Both the position numbers and the translations under genes were made by a program. From Macropodus opercularis (taxonomy: Eukaryota > Chordata > Actinopteri > Anabantiformes > Osphronemidae), in the NCBI GenBank assembly GCA_030770545.1, contig CM061107.1, positions 7,156,001-7,220,000 on the forward strand: a DNA stretch of 64,000 bases, written 5' to 3'. Of this stretch, positions 24,081-33,509 are shown piece after piece (within the stretch, counting starts at the first letter, position 1; each line of letters begins with the position of its first letter). The notes below the pieces were generated by a model. It was given only the letters and a program-made list of their open reading frames with translations. It searched no databases and had not been told where the DNA came from.

Positions 24081-24975
24081 GGATGAAGTTTGCTGTCAAG
24101 TGATGAGGGGAGATGCATGTAACATGGACTCTGGCTACAAAACAGTGAGTATGATTTGACTGTGTGATGGAGCTTCATTTAACGGCACTGACTGCACATG
24201 TCCTGTTTCCATCTAGGTTGACTTGGTCCATGGACATGTCTTGTCAAGTTGGCGGTACAGAGCCTGACCTTTGGCGTCATGTGGTGCTGTTTACTTTAGC
24301 AGGCCTGTTTGGCATAAGTGTTTTGTTTTTTTTGTTTTTTTTAATATATTGCTAAAACATGAGTAAAGACAAAAGTTAAATTATTTTGGGACTGACTTGC
24401 AGTATAACCTTTCTTGTATTTGACTCATGCAGCTGTGTAACAGACATTCTTTTTGCTTTTGTTTTAAACTTGATTATACTTATTTATTCTGTGTATTTAG
24501 AAATCCTGCCAAAATAGTATCTGGATCTGCTAGTTTATCCTCTGCAGAGTTGTTTACATCTTTGCTGAGTGTGGTTGTGCTATTCTCAGTCAGCACTACC
24601 CAAATTTTGATACTTATTTTAAGGTTTAATGCATTGAACCCTTAAAAATTTTCAGGTGACTCGTCTCACTCTGCCAAGTTTGTTCCTTTGTCAAACTCTA
24701 GCAAAAGCTGGAACTTAAAGTAGGCTTTACGCGTTTTAAAACACAATGGGAGGCCTCCCAGCAGGGAAACTTGTTCCATCCCTGTATTTTTCTTTTTTTG
24801 ACTGTTGCTGCGTTACTTTTCTTCGACGTATTTAGCAGGAGTATCTTTTGCGCGTTTAGAGGAGCAAACCTGGCAGATGAGCAAAAAGATCCTGCTAAGC
24901 ATCCAGTTAAGTAGATTCTTCTCATCCTAGTGGTGATGAGCAATAACACAACTACCAAAGCCCAAGTTATATGTA
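24081..24975 (+). repeat. Triplicated locus, unit 3 (3'-shortened)
   Basis: Exon-like sequence ending at 24144 before GTGAGTATGAT; a 72-base intron (24145-24216); the GTTGACTTGGTCCATGGACA part; a more diverged CTCGTCTCACTCTGCCAAG element; the invariant block at 24744-24771; and AGAGGAGCAAACCTGGCAGA at 24858-24877 with one change. The GAGGGTTACCTC element is absent; the unit runs into homopolymers at 25003-25030 and the locus end. Confidence 0.7.
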
Positions 24976-25002
24976 GGTCAAAGATAAAGTTCATGTTTGT
25001 AT

Positions 25003-25030
25003 AAAAAAAAAAGGGGGGGGGGGGGGGGGG
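25003..25030. repeat. Poly(A)-poly(G) homopolymer junction
   Basis: About ten A followed by about 18 G. Poly(T) tracts lie nearby at about 25310-25330 and 25480-25495. Confidence 0.9.
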
Positions 25031-25251
25031 TTTACATGTGTTTTTGCTTTGCTTAACCTAAACTCTACTTGAACACGTTTGCTCAGTGGTGGTGTAGAGA
25101 GGTAGACCCTTTATGTGACCATGTTTGATCATATGCCTGTCAGTGTTTTTATTATTTTTTTGTTGCACTAAATGCTGAGCTTTAATATTATGCCTTATTT
25201 TGCATTTGCACTGCTTTTACCTGTTCAAAATTCAATGAAAATTTGTACTTA

Positions 25252-25257
25252 AATAAA
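25252..25257 (+). terminator. Candidate poly(A) signal of the triplicated locus
   Basis: AATAAA (within ACTTAAATAAATCAATC) follows unit 3 on the plus strand and is the first good signal after it. Assigned by position. Confidence 0.4.
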
Positions 25258-25289
25258 TCAATCACAATCAATCTTTCAAGTCTCATCTT

Positions 25290-27260
25290 GTCTTTCGTGA
25301 ATAAGGTGTTTTTTTTTTTTTTTTTTTTTTGCCTTGTCTAACATCGCACCTACTTCGCTGTGGACTAATTTAAGCCTTATACAACCTGTATAACATTAGG
25401 TTACTGTTGGCTGTACAATGCCTTATTTCAACAAAAGATGGGGCTGTTGTCTTGCTGTAAATCTGTTAATGTATAACTTTTTTTTTTTTTTTTTTTGATA
25501 AACAAATGTTGCAGGTCAAACTCAAGTAAAGGCACAATATACTGTCCTATATACTGCAACCTGATGCACTACTGTAACCTTTGTGTTCTGCTAAATGAAG
25601 TCCGGTGTAAAGTACACAAACCCAATGCCTTAAACATGTAAATGTGTTAACACGTACAGTAGATGCTATGGGTGGAAAAAGTTTTTTTTTATATTTGTGT
25701 TCACTGTTACACAATTGGTGTGTGAGGGAGCAACCTATTACAGGTCCCCCCCCCAGCCTGTTAAACAGATGCTGACTGGGGGCCAGTGGCTACATGACTG
25801 TAAATTAGCTGGGACAAATGGTCACAAGAAATGAGCAGGGCATCTTTAAACTGACACTTGGCCAGATGGAGGAACATACGGAGTAGTGGAGAATCTAATG
25901 CAAAAACACATGGACCTGCTGTGTACGTAAAACTGGTATTTAAACACTGAGCTACTGTGACTTTTACATCTTGCACAGTTAACAGGAAAAGAATCTGAAG
26001 CTATTTAAAGTACTGTAATATTTTCTATTTGCTCCTTTGTCTGACTTGTTTAGTCTGTATTGTCTTAAAGCAGTTTACACAGTGGCGTAAACTGGTCTCT
26101 CTGCACTCTGTCCCCTATGTCATGTCATGCTATATCTGTCACTTATAGCTTGTGCCTCCTTGCTAATGACACAAGCTTAGAGTTACCGCTCACTCGCATG
26201 CCAAGCATATGCTCACACATCCAGATACAAACATTTAGGGTGCTGGTGCTCTGGCTGCGATTATTCTAGGAACGGGGTCTCTTCTCGTTTACTTTGCTCT
26301 ATGATGGATTTGTCATGTGTTTAATTGTCTCTACTGTAAATCTTCAAACTCATCACAGGCCCAACAGCATAAATCATACAGGGATGTCTGTAATCAGTGA
26401 ACTTCAGAGTGTAAACTGACAGATTTTAACCAAGTTTTTTTCAAAATGGCTTTGTAGTGTATTATTACTAATAAACAAAATTCATAAATTCAGTCTGAGC
26501 ATAATATAGTTAAGTGGAATAAGGTTTATCATTTAATTGACAAATTAAAACTTATTTTTTTTTTTCCCCAATTTGTATAAATATTGAAAGGCGGTATAAG
26601 TGTGTATTAACACTGAACAATGTGTTGTTTCAGCCAAACATGATCGTTTAGTATGTAATTAAAATAGCAGGCTGGTGTACGAAATGTGCGCTTTGCATGT
26701 GTGTGCGCTCAGTCATCTCGGCTTCTCTCTGTGTTGGGTAAATAAGGCTGCATGATTCACTGGGCTGCCATCAGTGTGAATGCTTTTGTGTTTGCGCCAC
26801 TTTTAGGTCCTCTAAAGCTTGTGCTTTAGGTGTGAAGGCAGCAGAAGTTGAGGCCCACCTGTCAAAGCGGGAAAGCGATCTTCACACTGGAACCTCTCAC
26901 ATATCAAAGTAACCCCCTTTAACCCAGAGGGGAGAGAGTCTCAATCCTCCTCCTTAACGCCGCTAAATGCAGAGACTAGCGATGCTGTGAAGACTTTACA
27001 CTGTATGCAACCATATCCTAGCAACACACAAAGGCTTCCAGCCATTTAGGAGTAATTGCAGACAGCAATGAGCATCGGCAAATAAAGTTCAAATTCACTT
27101 CAAATGGTTATGTGAAATTTTGTTAATTTAATCAATATAACAAGGGTAAATCTAATATGCTATAATGCTTTGCAACCAGATGTACTGTATAATATACAAT
27201 AAGTAAAAAGTACTCGAATAGAAAAATATTTGTCAAAAATGAAGACGATGAACAGTGGTT
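25290..27260. other. Intergenic, no gene recognised
   Basis: AT-rich sequence with poly(T) tracts. I see no splice-supported exon, RNA gene or mobile element. The 3'UTR of the minus-strand PRY-SPRY gene A should occupy the right-hand end; an ATTAAA-type signal on the minus strand lies near 27126. Confidence 0.4.
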
Positions 27261-27261
27261 T

Positions 27262-28156
27262 TCATTCTGATTTTCTAAGGATCCTGCATGAGGACTGAAC
27301 TCCAATCCAGAAACCTGGAAGAATCTTCTTGGTGATAGTTGTCCTAACTTTATGTAACAGTTTAATCTCCCTCTCTGCCCCCTCCCCAGTAACCGCGTAG
27401 AAATTAAGGATCCCTGCGGGCTGATCGACATACACTCCAATTGTGGGGCAATATGGGACATCGCTTATATCCTTGTTTACGCCATTGAACCAGAACTGGT
27501 AAGCAGAACCTGACCAGCACAGACCCCAGGACTCCTCATTTTCTCCAAGTCCACTTGGGCCAGAATTTGCCCTCCTTCCTGCTCCTTCATAGGTGACTCC
27601 TATTACCACCCAACCGGAGTACTCCACCTCCCAGTAGGCCCGCATGTTCCAGATCCCCTCTTGGCACACCACCTTAAACAATAACCATGTAAAAATAGTT
27701 TGGTTCTCTTCCTGTGGCCTTCACACAGCGTGCTTTTCCATTTTCACTCACCTGTGGAGAGTACTCGTATCTTTCTGGTCTGTCCAGGACCGGACAAACC
27801 TCCTCAGTTCTACGAGACACCTTGCAGCCACCTTCGGAAATCCACAACATCTTATTGGCCGTCTTATCATCTAAAGACAAATTCATCCAGTCTACAGGGA
27901 AAAATCAGTGAGTCATACTCTGTCTACGTCATTTTAGAAAAGTAATTAACATTAAAAAAAGAAACCGTCTATACAAACAGCTCATGAGCTCAGCCCTGTG
28001 TAATGGCTCTGGAATATCTGGCACATAAGTATTTTCTGGAAAGAGAGAAAATAGCTTTGAAGACAAATGTGTGACCGAGTGGGCAACATCTACGCACACG
28101 TCAGCGTTCAGTACCTGAAAGAACGTTCTCCTTTTCCTTGGGTTTGTCTTTGTTCC
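27262..28156 (-). CDS. PRY-SPRY (B30.2) protein A, exons 2-5; start exon decayed or missing
   Basis: B30.2/PRY-SPRY domains are protein-recognition modules found in TRIM and related proteins. Exons on the minus strand: 28115-28156, 27979-28035, 27752-27891 and 27262-27672, in phases 1-1-1-0, matching gene B exon for exon. The PRY part reads WMNLSLDDKTANKMLWISE, then CPVLDRPERYEYSPQ. The SPRY part reads AYWEVEYSGWVVIGVTYEG, GLGENEESWGLCWSGSAYQF and GVYVDQPAGILNFYAV, closing with LPGFWIG. These match the LDP/WEVE/LDYE pattern of the family, here with LDQPAGIL in place of the usual LDYxxGxL. No RING, B-box or coiled coil is encoded nearby. The expected first exon (28355-28402) has an in-frame stop and an altered donor (see findings), so this may be a pseudogene or use another start. 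Upstream, GCTATAAAAGTC on the minus strand (28493-28503) is a possible TATA box. Confidence 0.75.
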
Positions 28157-28354
28157 CTAGAGATGGAAGATACCGTTTATAATAAATAATGTGATGAATG
28201 ATGAAACCCTCATAGTGAGACATTGTTTCCTGACACCGTTTAATATTGGCAGTCACCACATGCTGCATTATGTCATGGATTCTAAATGTTAAACTGTGAC
28301 TAGTCTTTTGCTGATTGAACAGTATATACATATTAAATTTTATATGCAGCTCAT

Positions 28355-28402
28355 CTTATTTCACAGTAAAAGGATTATTGTAGAATTAGATCTTGCAGGC
28401 AT
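28355..28402 (-). pseudogene. Decayed first-exon remnant of PRY-SPRY gene A
   Basis: The minus strand from 28402 starts AAG-ATGCCTGC like gene B's first exon and keeps ACAATAATC, but runs into TGA after 13 codons. Where gene B has AAAG/GTGAAC, this copy has AATAAG/ATGAGC, so the donor GT is gone. This is inferred from alignment by eye with 33329-33377. Confidence 0.45.
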
Positions 28403-28492
28403 CTTGAGGTTTTGATCAAATAATCCACGTCCAGGCACTTGAAAATGCTTTATTCAACCAAACCAAAAGTGCTAAGACTTCGTCTTCTTTTT

Positions 28493-28503
28493 GACTTTTA
28501 TAG
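28493..28503 (-). promoter_or_regulatory. Candidate TATA box of PRY-SPRY gene A
   Basis: CTATAAAAGTC on the minus strand, about 90 bases upstream of the remnant ATG at 28402. Position and sequence fit a core promoter; no other support. Confidence 0.35.
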
Positions 28504-29600
28504 CCCCTGTAAAGATGAGTCAGGAGGGCTTTTGGAGTGTCTGAAGGAGGTGTCAGGGTCAGAGGAATGGGTTCTCAGCAGGGGTTATGAGGGTGTATAT
28601 ACTTGACTTTGACATATGGATTTGGGTAAGACTAACCCATGAAACTTTAGGAGTCTGTCAAAAGACCAGGCAGATTATTGCAAACATGGCTGAAAGTAGA
28701 ATTTGAAAACTGATCCTTCCAGAGTACAGACGTACAAACACGCTATCATAACCAGGATAACTCTATCAAACAACAAAGACGTTAAACAGTCACAACGTTT
28801 TTAACTTTCGCTGTAATGCTATGTTATGTGAAAAGTAATTTATTGTTCATTTAATGGCAGTCTACATATGATTTAATGACATAAAGGAAAGAAACGTTTA
28901 TTCAAGGCCCTTTGTCCCGAAGGTGGTTCTGTTGCTTCCATATTGCAGGTGGGTTATCACTAAAACTACCTAAGGCAAAGAAGCCGGTAAGTCAGTCTGT
29001 CCATAAGTAGTTTGATCCACACGAGACTGAAGCAAGAAAGACCCTCAAACAGACATTAGAAAGAAAACTGTATTTGGTCATGTTGATTGTTTCTAGACTT
29101 TAAAGATCTAGGTTTGTTCCGTTTTGTGTGCTTTTGCTGACATCTTGAGTGTTTAATTACACATAGTATGGTAGGATAGGGACAAAAAAGTCGGTGGACA
29201 TACAGTAACTCCATGACTTTGATCTGTTTATCCTTAAAGTTAATAAAAACAGGACAACAAAGTAATTTATTATTTATTTAAACTTTAGCATATTTAACAT
29301 TCCACATACATTAATACTAAACCAGGAAACCTTATACATTCTTTAGCAAACAATAATAATGGAGCAATACAAATATATATATAAATACTGTATATTAGTA
29401 TAATCCTTGTGTGGTCCTGTAGGTTTAGGAAAGAGTGTAAGAATTCTGCAATGTGTTCCCTTTCTGAAACAAACCACCTCATTTATCGTCTATCTGCCTC
29501 AGACTATATGTAATGAATAAAGTATATCTAATGCTCATGGTGTTAGTAATAATAATAATAATAATAGTTTGTACTTTTAGAGTTGACTTACAATCATTTC
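28504..29600. other. Spacer between the two PRY-SPRY genes
   Basis: No exon is recognised. A (TAA)n run lies at about 29546-29565. Minus-strand AATAAA signals near 29268-29280 could end gene B's transcript. Confidence 0.35.
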
Positions 29601-29605
29601 TTTCT

Positions 29606-32600
29606 TTATTCCTCTTTCTTTGTGATTAAACAGTGAGACTGTGTCCCCACCCAGAATCCTGGCATCACTTTCTCTTTAAAGCAGCTCCTAACCTGCTGCA
29701 AAACCTTAACCTCCTTTCCTCCTGTGCCCTCCTCTCCCTCCTCCACCTCCTCTACAGCATAGAAGTTAAGGATCCCAGCAGGCTGATCAAGGTACACGCC
29801 CATTATGGAGCACTTTGGAGTGCCCACTATCTCTGTGTTCTGGCCGTTGTGCCAGGCATTGTAGCTGGAGCCGCTCCAGCCGATGCCCCAGGACTCCTCG
29901 TTTTCTCCCAGGCCGCAGGGTCCGTCGCTGTTTCTCCTTGCTGCTCGCTCGTATGCAACCCCAATCACGACCCATCCTGAAAACTCCACCTCCCAGTAGC
30001 CTCGGAAGCCCAGGATGCCTTCTTTGCAAAGAACCTTGTGGAACGTGGATGAGAATGCAATTTATAGCGTAGCATAACCGGAGATTTATTGTGGCTGCCA
30101 CAGATGAGACTTTAGAGCAGTCTCGCTTTCTCCAGTTTGCAATGCCAAACCAGTTGGCTCAACGTTTAAATAAACACGGGGACAGTCCTCTTGTCCAGAA
30201 TTCTGTTTGTGTGTGTTTTACAATCGCATCAAACACCAGCAGCGCGGTGCTGACACGTTCATGACACGTTTTCTATCTCAGGCACGGTACATCATAGGTA
30301 TATACATTTTAAAGACTGCATTCTCAGACAAAAATAATCTCATCACATCTCAATACTGCACCTGTGGGGCATACTCGTATCTCTCTGGTCTGTCCAAGAC
30401 AGGACACGTGACATCATCAGTCATACGGGCCACTTTAGCACCGCCCTCTGTAATCCACAGCACCTTATTGGCGGTCTTGTCATCCAAGGAAAGGTTGATC
30501 CAGTCTTCAGAAAGAAAGACACAACGTAATTAAAAAAATTAGGCTCTGCTCAAGTGGAGGAAAAGGGGCAAAAAGTGTAGACGTTCTTACGTTTGACGAG
30601 ATCAGCTCTGCATTTGGGTTCAGGGATATTTGGCTCATAGGCTGGAATCTTCTCTGAGGAGTTAAGTCAAATGTTACGTGAGGATAAGAGAGAGACACAA
30701 ACCAGAGTCGGATATGTTCATACACCTCGGCGTCAGAAGTCTCTCACCTGATGGTTTTCCACCTTCAACTTTTTTCCCTGCAAGAAAATAAAAGCACATA
30801 TAGCACGCCACATCAAGATCAACACAGTCGGCCGGTGTCAAAACTATAGGCTATATACTGTGTCAGGTGTGTCTCAGCAGGTGATGAAGTGAGCCCCTGC
30901 AAAATGGTGTATACTTAGAAGTCCATCTGCCTCTGTCAGATCAGCACATCAGCACCCGCATGCTTTTTGGAGTCAGCGTTTGATTCATGCCAGGCAGTTG
31001 GAATTACCCAGACACCTCACATGCTACAGGGTTGGCTCTAGTCACACTAGAGCGCAGCATGACGCCTGGAGCGCTTTATCAGATGGAAAGAGGAACATGA
31101 TGTGCTCATACACATCGTGTAGGTCTGCAGCCTAGAGATGTTTACTGAGGCTTTTTGTTGGGGTTCTGTTGCTGTGAGTGTGTGAAGATTGTGGATTTCA
31201 ACATGCAACATGTTGTTTATCCCTAGAATCCCTCTAAGATACGAGTCTATAGTGAAATGTCGCTAGAGAGAAAACCTTTAACGTCTCTCAGCAACCAGAT
31301 TAGGTGTGATTGCAGCATTGTGTCAACTTTCCTTCAAGCGGTAATTGATAAATTTGTAATTACATAACAGGCTTAGTCCCAATGCTTATTTCGTAACTAA
31401 TACTTGAGTATCATGTATAAGCATGCTGTCTCCAGGTTTCCATTAAGGACAGAGCTCAAGAAGAGGAGACACCTAATCCCCAAGGCATTAGGATGTCAAC
31501 ATGGACTAACATAAGTAATGCGCTTTATTTATATCAACAAGCAATGTCACCTCTAAAGTAAACTATCAGTTTCGTTCACTCGCTGAAGTTTCTTTGGCAA
31601 ACAGAAAGAGCACATTGGATGAAGTTTAAGACGAACGACCGCTGTAATGGAGGCTTTGTAGGCCGTGGTCCTTTAACTGCTGCTACAAGTGAGGCTGTTG
31701 TCTCCCACCACTTGTAAATCCACCTGTCATCTTTATCCACATGTTTAAAACTTAACGGTTATTTTTACGCCATGCACTATGGATGTTGCATCTAAACGAG
31801 CTCGTATTTATATCTTTAACTGGATGCTGGAGGAGCCCATGTGAGATTGTTAAGCCACCTGTCCGGATATAACACAAGGTGATGAAAAGTGAGCGCTTTG
31901 TTTGCCCCAATTTCACCGTGCGCAGAACGACGTGTGCTTGCCTGAGATTTGGTGCCGTATGGCGCAAAACATTCAGGTCACATTTTTGTGGTGCACAAGC
32001 TCATTTGACTTTGAACGTGGCTTAGCCTGTGCCAAGCGCAGAGAGGGAGAAAGGCGCGAACAGGCATTTGGTTGATTCGAATGAAGCAGTGCAGAGAGAG
32101 CTCTCGGTAAAGTGGTGAAAAACATGCTTAGACTTTATGCTGACAACAGATGTCAAAGACACCTCTGAGTGTTGTGCAATGTGGCTTTACTCTTAACAAG
32201 AGAAAGCAAATTACGTGGAGCAAACGTACAAGCCTGGCAAATATGATGGAAACAATCACTTATATCAGCGCATAAAGTGACCCTGAGGCGTTAAAAGCAT
32301 TAAACTCTTTCTATTCTGTAGCTGTGAGTCATGCCTACAGCTGCTGCTTTATAGTCTGGGGCAAGTTTTTTCAATTCATTGACTCTGCTTATGCTGACAC
32401 ATTTGCAGCCTGCGATTTGAGAAGCACAGCATCACACACGACGGAGCTCTCGGTTTACCTTTAGTCACATGCAAATGACAACAGGTTGTGACTCCGTGTA
32501 ATTCTACTCACACAGAGCTGCTTTAAGACTTAAGAGTGTTCTGTGGAATTTATTAATCACCGCGCCCTTCGATTTATATTTCACTCCTGCCAGCTCTTTT

Positions 32601-33377
32601 GCACTTTGCGCTGTTTCACCTAAACCACATGAACCAAAATAGCAATTACGCATGGAGTCGACACTCAGGGAGACACCGACCATGGTTATATTAATCTTAA
32701 AACGTTGCTCCAACGCTTACAGGTGGTCTCAAATACTTTACTTTAATGCTTTACTGGCTAAAATATTTGTAAGTTTTAATAATGTTGTTTATTAATTAGA
32801 ATGTGCTGTATGTGTTTGTTAAAAAATGACCTCCATTACCATTAAACTACTGGAAATATGTCATAATGTAAACTGGTTGCAATAAAGTAAATACAGCTGA
32901 TGAAGTACAGGCTGACTCATCAAATCTGTTTTCAGGTTTGGCATAATATTGTACAATCCACAGAGGTGGTTAAAGCAGTCAATGCCGCATGCAGCATGCT
33001 TTTAAATGTACTGTATGTGCAGACCTAGGAATAAAACTTTAATAAAATAAAACCTTTTAATAAATGCTATAAAATAACCTTGTCCTCAGAGGACGATGAA
33101 GCTTCATAGCCGTCGACACAGACTGAAGGTATTAATAGTGCATCACACTGGTACAAGCCTTTATAATGAGCTCAGTATTAGATGCTACCATATTCTCTAA
33201 GATCTTCTTTGAAATTTTCTGATAGCTTAGTTAAATACTCGTTTTGAGGTTTAGCGAAGACGCTGCTGTAAAAGTGCAAACAAAACATACAAATGCATGC
33301 AAAACGTGAATAAAACAAGAACGTTCACCTTTATCTGACTTCCGAGAGTCAGAAATTATTCTCATCGTCGCAGGCAT
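29606..33377 (-). CDS. PRY-SPRY (B30.2) protein B, complete, 237 residues
   Basis: Exons on the minus strand: 33329-33377, 30748-30777, 30591-30653, 30362-30504 and 29606-30034. The lengths (49, 30, 63, 143, 429) keep frame and total 238 codons with the stop. The start MPATMRIISDSRKSDKG has no RING or signal peptide. A short linker (KIPAYEPNIPEPKCRADLVK) leads to PRY (INLSLDDKTANKVLWITEGG, VLDRPERYEYAPQ). SPRY follows: YWEVEFSGWVVIGVAYE, GLGENEESWGIGWSGSSYN, GVYLDQPAGILNFYAVEE, an acidic insert (EEVEEGEEGTGGKE), then MPGFWVGTQSHC. It is a stand-alone B30.2 protein, like those often named stonustoxin-like or TRIM-like in fish. That naming reflects domain similarity only; nothing here indicates a toxin. 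It is closely related to gene A, so the pair is a tandem duplication. Exon 2 is small (30 bases) and the first intron is 2.5 kb. The ligand is unknown. Confidence 0.82.
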
Positions 33378-33493
33378 CTTTGGTACCAGCTTGAGCGTGG
33401 ACTAACTCTGGGACAGCCTCCGCCTAATGTCACTGGTTTCTGGAGTATGATGAGTCTCGGTCGGCTCCGCTGGGTGATAGCTTAATACCACTC

Positions 33494-33501
33494 TTATATA
33501 C
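33494..33501 (-). promoter_or_regulatory. Candidate TATA box of PRY-SPRY gene B
   Basis: GTATATAAGAG on the minus strand, about 120 bases upstream of the ATG at 33377. No intervening splice site is needed, so the first exon would be about 33329-33465. Confidence 0.45.
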
Positions 33502-33509
33502 CTTTAATG

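Larger units (their letters stand above)
19100..25280 (+). ncRNA. Unrecognised spliced locus, probable non-coding / small-RNA host gene
   Basis: A CpG-rich 5' end (about 18960-19260) precedes a good donor after 19255. Further exon-like pieces with consensus signals follow: 19636-19710, 19823-19837, 20991-21001 and 21117-21308, then blocks repeated three times (see units 1-3). An AATAAA lies near 25252. The exon-like parts of the three units diverge in sequence and length, while intronic elements are nearly invariant. That pattern is typical of snoRNA/small-RNA host genes such as UHG or GAS5, not of protein genes. I could not identify canonical box C/D pairs or name any known small RNA. An alternative 108-codon reading is described in the findings. 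The strand follows from the splice signals. Confidence 0.45.

Noticed and set aside
21309..24216. Box C/D snoRNAs in the 72-81 base introns of the triplicated locus
   Set aside because: GTGATGG and CTGA-like strings occur in units 1 and 3, but unit 2 lacks them and no terminal stem is seen.
29633..29980. 115-codon plus-strand ORF
   Set aside because: Shadow of the minus-strand SPRY exon of gene B.
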